NCBI GenBank assembly: GCA_002633005.1
Contig: NMRA01000041.1
Coordinates: 999,294 to 1,063,293, forward strand
DNA length: 64,000 nucleotides
Origin: Phoronis australis
Taxonomy: Eukaryota > Phoronida > Phoronidae
Reading direction: 5' to 3'
Shown here: positions 31,186 through 42,300 of the stretch, one piece after another
How the letters are laid out: the number at the start of each line of letters is the position of its first letter
How positions within the stretch are numbered: the first letter of the stretch is position 1
Program-made: the position numbers and the translations under genes
Notes under the pieces: generated by a model
Seen by the model: only the letters and a program-made list of their open reading frames with translations
Database searches by the model: none
What the model was told of the DNA's origin: nothing

Positions 31186-32487
31186 CTACTTGCGGCATCG
31201 CTTAAAAACGTTGACAAGTTCAGTCCTAAAAATTGTTCCAGATATACAGTAGAGTAGGAGGTTTATAGAATGATTCAGGTACATTAACATAAAGAACGAT
31301 GTACGAATTAGACGAACATTTGCCATTTCGCTTGGTTCCATCTCATCGTAATGGGCGTAGAGTATCTCTACTATCTCGATGGGCGTGGTACAGATTATGA
31401 ATGAAACACTTACGATCAGTGGGAGAATGGTTGTGAACTGAACGTTCTTCAATCCGTTAAAAATGTTCTCAGCTTTAGGCTTAGGTCTTAATGCAAATGA
31501 CCGAAAAGTACCTTTTTTGTTGCCATTTTGTCTAGACATATTTACGGAAGTCGTATTTTTCCGGTTTTGTTTTAAATGACGTGACGATATGTCGGAGTCC
31601 TCATCGCAAAATAAGCTCTCCGTTAGTGATCTTTCAGGATTTTTGGAAGACCCCTTAGAGCGGTCTGACAGTTCATTCATGACGGGTTTGTTGGCCGGCG
31701 TGTTTCCTGCAGGAATACTCCTAAGTTTTTGTCGATCTCTTCGTACAATTGTTGTCATCAGGCGAACATTCATGCTCACTAATAAGGTAGTAGGTATGAA
31801 AGAATATATGCACAAATCAATCCAGGACCAGGCGTTACGAAAAACATCAGTGTAGCAGCGACTTTGTATCGTCATCATCGTTAGGTCGCCGTTTTTAAAG
31901 AGGCAGTCCACTACGATTTCATAGCTCCAAACAGTCGTCAAATCTGTGACGAATAAAACCGCAAATATAACTAATAGGCCAAACACAGCACGCCTCTTCG
32001 GCTGAACGCTGCGCGTTTTCACTGGAAACGTTATCTGCATGAATCGGTCTACCGTGACACCAACGACAATCCAAACAGACACGTGACGAAGAAAGTGATA
32101 GAGAAACCCTCCAAACAATTTGCACATGGGATCGTTGAGCATTTTAATATCAACGTTGGTGATCTTGCCGAGCCAGTATCTAGCGCCGCTGATGACAAGG
32201 ACCAGAGTGTCGAAAACCGCCAGAGCAGCAAGAAAAACACAAGTCGAATTATTCCTCAAATTTTCCCCCGTCATCACGATAAAAGACAACACGTTTCCTG
32301 TCGTTCCGAAAACGATGATAGTCGGTAGAAGATAGTGGTACAGTGCCAACGACAAATTGTAGGCGGGATACTTCGATAGTATAGTATCGTACCTGAAGCT
32401 TGCGTTCACTAAATTGTCCCCAGGCTTTACCAGTGTCATAGTAGCACCGAATGTTTTGTTCATAAAATCACAGTTTCGGTAAATCAT
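31186..32487 (-). CDS. Rhodopsin-like (class A) neuropeptide-type GPCR, intronless, 433 aa
   Basis: One uninterrupted frame, start AAAATGA context, stop TAG. Seven membrane segments at about residues 48-72, 83-103, 122-146, 166-188, 221-246, 351-375 and 393-417. Class A landmarks: GN with N65 in TM1, D93 in TM2, DRF (147-149) for DRY, C122 and C211 for the extracellular disulfide, P369 in TM6 within ICTTP, and NLLLY (409-413) for NPxxY. No TM4 tryptophan is visible. Three N-terminal glycosylation sites (N10, N28, N44). Intracellular loop 3 is about 100 residues and hydrophilic. The pattern resembles FMRFamide-like and orphan peptide receptors expanded in invertebrates; the ligand cannot be told. 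Being intronless suggests retrotransposed or tandem-expanded ancestry. Confidence 0.85.
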   Translation of the reverse strand: MIYRNCDFMNKTFGATMTLVKPGDNLVNASFRYDTILSKYPAYNLSLALYHYLLPTIIVFGTTGNVLSFIVMTGENLRNNSTCVFLAALAVFDTLVLVISGARYWLGKITNVDIKMLNDPMCKLFGGFLYHFLRHVSVWIVVGVTVDRFMQITFPVKTRSVQPKRRAVFGLLVIFAVLFVTDLTTVWSYEIVVDCLFKNGDLTMMTIQSRCYTDVFRNAWSWIDLCIYSFIPTTLLVSMNVRLMTTIVRRDRQKLRSIPAGNTPANKPVMNELSDRSKGSSKNPERSLTESLFCDEDSDISSRHLKQNRKNTTSVNMSRQNGNKKGTFRSFALRPKPKAENIFNGLKNVQFTTILPLIVSVSFIICTTPIEIVEILYAHYDEMEPSEMANVRLIRTSFFMLMYLNHSINLLLYCISGTIFRTELVNVFKRCRK

Positions 32488-35400
32488 TTTGATTCAGCCT
32501 TGAACTAAGTCAGAGAACAGAGGTGGTATATTGGCTAATGACAGCGATTGATGCTTGCATGTATCAGATGTCTCAGAATGCCTCACCGATGGAGTGTGAC
32601 TTAACACCGCCGGGACAGAAAACCGATCTTCCTCTCGCTGATGACCACGCAGACTGCACCAAAACACGAGTTTCATTCGTTCCGATACGGTTAACCAACG
32701 ATCTCCAATCGACGTGATGTCGCTTTCATGGTTTACACCACCGATAGTCCTCTTCACGATAATCCATGCATACAGCTAGGTCACGGAGCACACTAAGTGC
32801 AGCCACCGCACAAAACCTGATCGACATCTGAAACAATTATTCATATAACACATGAATAAACATGAATAAAGACGCCTCTCGGACAGAGGCGAACTTTTCT
32901 CCGTCATTTGACTTTTGAAGTCAACTATTGTTACGAAATCAAGGCACGGTAAAATCCTACCAATTACCATTAAAATCAGGTGCCACGACAATCCGGTTGT
33001 TTTTATGACAAATCTGTCATCAGGACGGAATAATATTCTGCGTTTGTTTAACCTTGGACAATAAAACACCGTTTTAATGTGAGAAACAAAAAACTCAAAC
33101 CCGGAGGTTAAACGAATACATCGAAAAATAGTAGCCGTTCAATGAGAGTATAAAAGTAGTGTACAATGGAATTTGAATTAATAAATTTGCTACGAAAACA
33201 AAAATATTCTAAAAGACGTGCTTGAATTGTCAGGTGCTCTCGGTTTCCAGCTTTCAGTTGGTTCAATATACAGCAGCTATGCAGGTCGGGTGGTAGTCGC
33301 GGCCCCGGTGCTCAGTACGTAGAATTAAGATTGTGTGTAAAAAAAAACCCATGCCAATTAAAAACGCCTGTAGTCGATTTACAACGCAAGTTTGCACCAG
33401 GTGCATCATTGGAAAACGTGGTCATAGTCGTCAACTTTGTTCAAGTTCCAGACTAATATTTCTTCCCAAGCCACATTTTTGTTTTGCAATTGCAAACAGA
33501 GCTCCAGACCAGCCTCGCTCGTTTACAAAAAATTCTGTAACACTCGATCAATCATGATAAGAGAATAAGATGTTGGTGAGCAAGCAGACGCCCAAATCGT
33601 ATCTTTTTCAGTGGTTCTTTACACGAACGATCCAGGTACGGCCGAGCGTGTCATCTTTCGGAAAGCATCAGTGCGCATGAGACGATAATGAGTACACCCC
33701 GGTACGCAGAAACCCTGCGGCATGTTGACTCACTGGTAAATAAACGCAAACACGACCGAACATATCACAACCTAAGTAAAACAAAGACTGACTTGACAGC
33801 TCATACAGTCAGACTATATGAAAACAAAATGGCGGGAAATTTTTAACTCCCTAAACGTCACTTCCGGAGTAAGGCATGACTTCAGTGCTAAAATTACGGG
33901 AAACTATTATTAACTGAAAAATATGCTTGGAATAGTCAACGAACCGTACTTTTACTAAAAATGACATAAAAAGGTTGCTTTCTCCTTTAATTCAACGGAC
34001 TCGTTGTCACTGAATTATCGTTGGGGTACATTTCATGGAAGCCCAGAGCGCTAGACAAGAGGAAAGGGTATGCTTAGGGTAGTCTTTTAGGAATGGTCAC
34101 ATCAACGCACCCTAACGTGAAAAGGATGACTAACCCCCCGGACAGCGAAATAGACACCGGCGATAGAGTAGGGTAATCATTGCCTTTTTGATTGTCAGTT
34201 TTAATTATGTTTTACATACCAGTTGCATTTAAATAGCCATTGATCTGTGTAATCGAATAATATTAGCCGAGCTGGAAGTAAGAACGCTAGTTGGAAAAAT
34301 TGCCTGAACAGTGTTCTGCCGACGCTGCGAGGATAAATGAAACAGGAATACGGTTTATTTTTAGATCGTATAAAACACCAGAATATCATGCATAGTGAGT
34401 CCAGTAAGGCACAAGCCGTGGCAGCTGACGACCGACACAGTAAAACGATATCACAATAACAACAGTGATAACACTAAATGACTAGAAATAAACGCAATAC
34501 AATAGAAGAGAATAGAAAAAAATACATACATTGAAAAGACAATACAGAAATGTTGTCGCAATTTACATGGGAGTGTAGGCGCATACGGAAATGACTCCAA
34601 TGAAAAAGCCGCAAACTTATCAGTACTTAAAAAGTGGAATCTAACAGTTGTTCAGTGACAGCCGCAAAAACGAGGGAAATTGTTGAACGACTCTTAAGTA
34701 AAACGTTGGTACACGTAATTTTTTTCGCAACACATGTACTTACTCACCAACTGCGAACCGACCAGATCTGTTTTAGATTATCTTCAATTCGTAATGCCTC
34801 CAGGCGCTGAACGCTGATAAATCACGTCGCAGCCTACGATCTACCACACACCTCTAAGTGGGACACCAGGCAGTCGTAGCCGTGATTTAAAATCTTACTA
34901 TCCTCGCAGCCACTTTATAGCTTTTTGTATGTACATCACAATCAGCTGTCTACATGGAATACCAATGTCTTGCTAGTTTGTTCATCAAAAAAAATGCATT
35001 GAGCTGATCAAGCGGATTTCGTCAGCTGTCCGTATGCACTGACGCACGCGGTAATAAGTTATGTCTGAAAAGCGATACTGTTCTATAGTTATTGAAGAAT
35101 GTCGTATTTCACAATGTATTGATACATATCATGCTATACAAAAAGTATAACTTATATTGTGATTTATTCAGTGACTCAGACGGACATGCTGAATCTTTCC
35201 ATTTTGCTGCAGGTATGTTTTTATTCCAACTTTTTCTATTTTTACCCATTTATGTGTGCAATTTTTCATTTTGACGAAAATTCCACAAATACGAAATTTT
35301 TGTAACCCATTAACTCATTCGAGCCCCCCCCCCTGGGTGCGCGCATGCTTTACGTTTGATTTTGAGCAGTGATAAGCGCTGACGAGTCATGTTCTTGGGC

Positions 35401-37185
35401 ATTCAGTTAGTTCAATTTCTGCACTTGTACTATTTAATTGACAAACTGGGCACCAGCATCTTAATCAACCCACCCCTATGAGGTGACTTCAGTGCTGAGC
35501 GAAATGCCACGGTACATTAAGGTATCCACCGTTTCCTTTGTTATAATAACGATAATAACAAGCATATCGGTAATGACCTGAGGTACGCACAACATACGAT
35601 ATCCATGCGACCTGTATTGATATATCCAACAACGACTCAACAAAAGAAAGCAATGATACGATCGATCGATAGGAGACCACCAAGCCACGAGCTTACGCCA
35701 CGAGCTTACGCCCGTCGCATGGTGGTCTAAAGTTAAACAATACCGTGCGAGCTCCACACGACATCATAATTACTTAAAGGCAGTGCCTTTCAACTTCACC
35801 AAAAGTATTTACAAATATTGTGAACAAACGACTGTTCATTTGTAATTAATTGAATGCATTTCCAAAAATAACACGAGCTGAAGTGTCAATGACAATAGTT
35901 ATCAATTAATCCAAATGGCGGAGGAAAGGGTATGCTTACCATTTTAATTTTACTACTGAATCCATATTAAAGTATTTCTATATTAGTTTTCTTCATAGAA
36001 TTGTCGCCACAAAAGAATTTCCATTAAAACCCAGGCCTTTGAACGTTTTGTAAAAAGAGCCAGGGAATGTAAGGAACCAATCTTTACTGATATTATCGTT
36101 ACGAAAATGTTGATCTGGTCTGCTACGTGTCAATGGTTGTTTTCACTCAAAATTTATTTAATCTGTAGTTAAAAGATTTTTATTACACTGATAAGATATA
36201 ATTAACTTAATCCTTTGCTTGGGACTCAACTACCGCCGAAGACCGATTATCCCTTCATCTGAACTTTTTACGTCAGAGCCGATTTTACAACACTTTGAAA
36301 TGGAAATGTTTACTTTATGAACTAAAGCTATAAATGTAAAATAAAGCAGATGTATCACTTTTGTATCTTTAAATATTTGTAATGGTGCCTGGTCTCGAAA
36401 TGCATGTTTGTGTGTCTGCACGCGCAGATTCGGTGCAAACGCAGTCATCTCACGTAATGCGGGCAACATACCCTAGGCAATTAGGAAAAGAACGCTGGGA
36501 TCCTTACACCATGCGATCAAATAAATCTTTTAAACATTTGGCACGGCGTTCATCAGGGAAAGGTTGGTGTTCTCAAATGTAACCAGCTATAGTTCAGTGG
36601 AACGCCACTTTGATCACGCGCTGCCCAGGTTGCGTCGCGCACTGAGTGGGAGGTGTTTGCATTCGTTTGTTCCGGTGTTGTTTCTTGCTTCTAAAGAGCT
36701 TGGAGTCAGGAAGTTTTGGTCAGTACAAAGGAAGGAAGTTTAGAACTGTTTTCACCGAAAACTTCTTCAGTTCCGGCGGAACACACGTCAGTTACATATC
36801 AGTATATTCATGCACAAACATTGTCCGAAAATGGAGGACAGTCTGCTAGTTGCGACTTGGCGATTCGGAAAGCCGATCATTTGTGCTACACCTGCCTGTA
36901 GCTGGGAGGAGTAACGTAAATCCACCTAGACGTACAATTTTCTTAAGACACAGATCCCGACATGATGCACTATATAGCACTGGGTTTGATACCAAAATCA
37001 AGTATCTGAGCACAAATTCTTAAGACTACTGAAGCCATTGGAAAAAGTGTCGCATTCTCTAATATTCTCACTGAAACTCCGCCGATTTTCATTACAAAAG
37101 CCGATAAGCCCTTCATGAAATCATAAAATCATAACCATACCCCGACTTCTGCTTCGGGTTCCCACCAGGCGGCCAGCACATTCGG
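32488..37185. other. Intergenic region upstream of the GPCR
   Basis: No frame matches a known family. The part next to 32487 should hold the GPCR promoter but has no clear TATA box. The rest is AT-rich with a short C-run near 35325 and nothing else recognised. Confidence 0.45.
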
Positions 37186-37346
37186 CAGTGGCGGATTTAG
37201 AGGGGGCCAAGGGGGCCGTGCCCTCCTCCCTAACATTCTCCCAGATTCCATTGGGCAGTTCGGGAGTGCCAATGTCTGACGGGCAAAATCCTGGCTAATA
37301 CTCTGCCCTGGCCCCCCCCCAACTCAAAATCCTGGATCCGCCCCTG
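37186..37346 (-). mobile_element. Short inverted-repeat transposon (MITE), copy 3, most complete
   Basis: The left end CAGTGGCGGATTTAG and right end AATCCTGGATCCGCCCCTG are inverted relatives. They are flanked by TTCGG on both sides (37181-37185, 37347-37351). At 161 bp it is the fullest of the three copies. On the minus strand it reads like the copies at 271 and 27941, including ATTAGCCAGGATTTTGCC and GTCAGACAT. Confidence 0.8.
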
Positions 37347-37916
37347 TTCGGTACGAAAGTGTTTTCACATGGCAGGTGGGTTTTCATCTTGCTGACATCT
37401 CTAAAAGCTTGCAGTCCCAATGCTCTTAGCGAGAAAACCCATTTGTGTCATCACGACTGACGGAATGGAGTCCAGTCCAGTCAACGTATCCGACGAGTAG
37501 CTTCCCTTGCGGGCGCCCGGTTCACGGCAGCCTGTATACTGATTCATCATGACTTCGGTGAAGTCAATAATTCTACAATATGGGGCATCAAAAACAATGC
37601 CAAGCGACAACTAATTGCTCAACTTTGTTAATCTTGTATATAGTATTTTAAATTTTGTTTTAATTTCACACATATATATTTATTTATTTTATTTATTCTA
37701 TAACTTAATGTACTTATTTGTACGTGTACTAGCCTATAGCTAATGTTTTCTATTTGTTTCACTAAACCGACCGTAAATAAAATAACTTGACTTGACAAGT
37801 TCTGCTTTCTATATGTTCTTCTACTTTTCTTTCTCATAAATTGCTCCTTTTTTGTTTCCCACACTCGGACTTTCATCGGCTGACTCGGCAACTGTGAGTG
37901 AGTGAGGCAAGCAAAA

Positions 37917-39178
37917 TGGTGAATGTTGGCCAATTCCCCTTTTGTCCACTGACGTCACAAGCATACTGGCGCCCCCAGTGGAGTCCCTGAGAACTCGTAG
38001 TTCATGAACCCGGTAGTATCCAACCTAGCAACGGCCGAGCCAAGCAGGCGAACAGACTTGTATTTATTGTGGGACGTTGAGTATCGTTTTTTTTCTAAAA
38101 ACATAATGCATGGAATATAATAATGAATGGTGTATAGTATCAATTAATTATGATTTTTAAAAAGACTCCTTTTTAGTCGAGCGTAAACGAGGCTATTTCG
38201 CGTGGGGATAAAACTTTGGCTTTGCCGTGTGTCACAGAAAGAACGCAGAATGGTGAATGTTGGCCAATTCCCCTTTTGTCCACTGACGTCACAAGCATAC
38301 TGGCGCCCCCAGTGGAGGCCCTGAGAACTCTTAAATACGAGTTCATGAACCCGGTAGTATCCAGCCTAGCAACGGCCGAGCCAAGCTGGCGAACAGACTT
38401 GTATTTATTAGTGTGGGACGTTGAGTATAGTTTTTTTTCTAAAAACATAATGCATGGTATATAATAATGAATGGTATATAGCATCAATTAATTATGATTG
38501 AAAGATTCCTTTTTAGTCGAGCGTAAACGAGGCTATTTCGCGTGGGAATAAAACTTTGGCTTTCCCGTATGTAACACAGAACTTAAGAACATTTGGATGG
38601 TGTTGCAGGATCGCGAGAATAAATGTTCCAATTTTCTTAATTTATTGGAACAATATTAATTTTCTGAGAGGTATGACAAGCAACATTATTTAAAAAATGC
38701 ACTAAAACATGGAGACTCTGGAAAAATCACAAAAAATACTTTAATCACAGTCGCCAGCATGCTTGTTCACGAGTTCTCAGGGCCTCCACTGGGGGGCGCC
38801 AGTATGCTTGTGACGTCAGTGGACAAAAGGGGAATTGGCCAACATTCACCATTCTGCCGCCGGCAAAGCCAAAGTTTTATCCCCACGCGAAATAGCCTCG
38901 TTTACGCTCGACTAAAAAGGAATCTTTCATTCATAATTAATTGGTACTATACACCATTCATTATTATATACCATGCATTATGTTTTTAGAAAAAAGCGAT
39001 ACTCAACGTCCCACAATAAATACAAGTCTGTTCGCCAGCTTGGCTCGGCTAGGCTGGATACTACCGGGTTCACGAACTCGGTTTATTTACGAGTTCTCAG
39101 GGCCTCCACTGGGGGCGCTAGTATGCTTGTGACGTCAGTGGACAAAAGGGGAATTGGCCAACATTCACCATTCTGCCA
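37917..39178. repeat. Four-copy inverted array (forward, forward, reverse, reverse) of a ~330-bp unit
   Basis: Forward units at 37917-38248 and 38249-38578, reverse units at 38853-39178 (full) and about 38765-38852 (partial), around a spacer at 38579-38764. Each unit starts TGGTGAATGTTGGCCAATTC, carries TGACGTCA (37950, 38284, 38811, 39130) and a CCACTGGGGGCGC-type block, then a 3' half with AACATAATGCATGG and GTCGAGCGTAAACGAGGC. The copies are nearly identical, so the array is young. It ends about 180 bp before the CFAP52 start codon. Confidence 0.9.
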
Positions 39179-39230
39179 CCTGGTGACTGCAACCACGTTA
39201 AATACTCTCTAGTCCGTCAGATGGCAGTGT

Positions 39231-39266
39231 GCTACGCATGCGCACAAGTAAAGTTACCGTAGCAAC
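39231..39266 (+). promoter_or_regulatory. CFAP52 proximal promoter: X-box and NRF1-like site
   Basis: GTTACCGTAGCAAC at 39253-39266 is a near-palindromic RFX X-box, 90 bp before the CFAP52 ATG. ACGCATGCGCA at 39234-39244 is an NRF1-like site. RFX factors drive ciliary genes across animals, so an X-box here fits the gene's role. No TATA box was seen. Confidence 0.6.
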
Positions 39267-39355
39267 ATATCATTTGAAGGCTGCCGGTGGGAAAGATTGT
39301 TCAATTTTAAGCAAATTATTTAAAATTATTTGAGTACATTTAAAACGTAATAACA

Positions 39356-42300
39356 ATGTCAGGGACAGAAGTAGTCGAGGAGGTTCCCAGACTACAAATC
39401 GAAGATATTATTGGGTATAATGGTATGCATTTTGTTACAGAAAGTGGTGACTTAACGTGTGTGTCTGTGGATTGTGTGACCGAGTGTGATGAATGAAAAT
39501 TGATTTTGAGTGAAGATTTGTGCTGGATTGTATTGATATTTACCTAATTTTGAGTATACCTGTTTGCTCAATCCTTTTACAAATGTTGTCAATCAATCTT
39601 CTGAAACTGGTTTTCACTGCCTATTAAAATTTCCGCGAATTTACATTATAAATTTACTATTGCAAGGCCTGCAATGGTAAGTTAGCAATTCAGTCCTAGT
39701 ATGAACTAGGTGACGGCTCATCCTAATCCAAGCCTGTACGCTGGAAGATTTTCTGCAAATTACGCTTTACGATGGCTAAAGTGTCATGGTCACTATGTCA
39801 TTTTGATGTCGCTGTTGATTTTGTACCACTGTGCAAAGAATAGATTAGCGGATTCAGTAAAACTAAAAGACCTTCCAGTCAAATCTTGGGAAGCCAAGCT
39901 AGGAATTTGCTTGAATGTTGTACAATCATCACCCAAAACCTTTTCAATATGGTTGCGTGGCTATTATAAGCAGAAAACTTTGCTGCAACTCCTTCACATT
40001 TAATCATTGCACTGGGGTTTGGGTTTCTTCGTTTTGGACCATAGTGTGATTGTTTCACCACATTCCGTTAGATTGGAACTTAATGAGGAATCAATACATA
40101 CTCACCAAGAATTTCCCTGGAGACAAAATGACTTAGGATTCCCCAGCATGATAGGTGGGCACTGAATTCATTGCCAGAATGGCCCTCGCTCATGACCCAG
40201 AATGAAAGGAAGTTAACAGGAATGTTTGGAAGGTGGCTGAGACTAAGCCATTCTGTAATTAGAATTTTGCAACCACACTAATCATTACCAGTCATTTCTG
40301 CTAGATTTGATTTAGCCGTGCACTTGCTTGACTAGAAGTGTCCAACAGAGCTCAGTTTGATGGACTTTTATCTCCATAATCTCAAATCCAATCAACATTT
40401 TTAAAATTATCAACATCCAATGTCACAATTTGAAATAAATGGTTGCAATGTCAAGAACTATAATCGTACATTGAAAGTATTCAGTTTTCAAAAGGATTTC
40501 ACCATTAATTTGATTAGATGTGGCACTTCTGTGACCCATGTCAACTCCGCATGTTTGCCAGAGGAGTTCCTGTTTACATAACTGCTTCAGAAAACTAATT
40601 AGATGGTGTCCCCAATTTTTGCAGATCCACAATAGTCAAAAGACCATAGTACAAAAAATCAAAGTTCAAAGAGTTTGCAAATAAGTTAAAAATGTATCAA
40701 ACGCCCTTAAGTGGTGCATTTTTCTGTCATTGTTAGGACATTCAACTTTATTAGCCTTGCCTGTGGTAGTGTTCAACTGGAAAATAACAGAATCTTGAAC
40801 CAGAGGTAAAATTTTGGGTCAGTTGCTTCACATACCTGACACCTCAATTTTACCAGATTTTCTTATTATCTATCCAGCTCTGTTGTGAAATCTTCTAAGA
40901 AACAAGAATGCCTGGGTAATAGTCATAACAACCAATTATGTTTATAAGTAAATTATCTGTGGCATTTTGGTTGGGAACACATGCTTAATTTAACTTAAGA
41001 ATGACACATCCTGTAGTAGATGTGAATTGTTCTCAACATGCCTGTTTTAGTGTGAAGTTCTTATGGCCCTCTGCAATGCATGATTAATGATTGCTTTGTT
41101 GCAGGACACTCCGTAAAAACGGGTCTGCACATTCACCCTGATCGCCAGCACATTGTGTATGCTCTTGGCTGTGATTTGTTCATCAATACGTTACCTGAGG
41201 CCAAACAAAAGAACCACTGCGCACTCTCTGGCCACAAATCTGATGTCTCATGCATTGCCATATCCAGGGATGGACGTTTCATCGCAAGTGGCTGCAAGAC
41301 GCACATGGGTTTCATGGTATTAAAATGATTTTGCTTAGATTCTAATGTGTAAATAAACAAAGAGACACTGGAAATTGAAAATGCTTTGAAAAATACTTTC
41401 AATAGCACAATAATTAGTGTAGCTGATCTTGATTTTTTTCTGCTGATAGGTACATATTCAAATCAAAACAACCCTTATCATGGACACACACACACGCACG
41501 CACGCGTGCGCGCGCGCGTGTCCTTAAAGCTGTTCTACAATAGGTTCATTCACAATATATTATAATTCTTATGGAAAATAACTCAAGCACTTGTTGAACA
41601 TTTCAGGCTGATATTATTGTCTGGGACTTCGAAGGACGTTGTGAATATGCCAGGTTTACACTGCACAAAGTCAAAGTGGAGGCCCTGGCCTTCTCACCCA
41701 GTGGGAAGTTTCTTGTGTCACTAGGTGGCAGCGATGATGGCAGGTAATGATTGAGTGTCAAGCAAGGGAGATCCTGTTTTCTATTGTGTGAACGGACATT
41801 TTTTGATTAGAGAATTGTGGATCATACATGTCTGCTGCCATCTGTTGGCTGGAAATGTAGGTTATGTCCTATGGTTTCATTTGATTGGCTGATCTCTGCC
41901 CCACAATTTTCTCAATGATCCTTACTGAGACATTTGAAAAAAGAATGTAATTCCAAGTCAATAAAAATCAACGTTGCTATGAATTATGGTGTCCTGAAAC
42001 TTACAGACTGCCCTAAACAGAAGAATTTTTACCGTGAATAATCATCAAAACTATGACCTCCTGAAATCAAGGCTGTTTTGCTTGAAACTGACAATCGTGT
42101 GTTTCCTGCTCTCTGCAGTGCCGTCGTCTGGAACTTGGAGACACGTGAAGCTGTCTGCGGTTCCCCAGCTCAGGTACCTAGTGCAGGTAATACCACCTGG
42201 GTCGCCTATGCCAATACCAGCGAATACACATTCGTGACAGGTGGAGAGTAAGTGAATTTGTTTTGTTTTGTTTCTCCCAGTGCATATTCCTCAACTCTAA

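Noticed and set aside
37955-39212. Several 60-100-residue frames
   Set aside because: Same peptide pieces recur because the DNA repeats; frames differ between near-identical copies, so they are not under coding selection.
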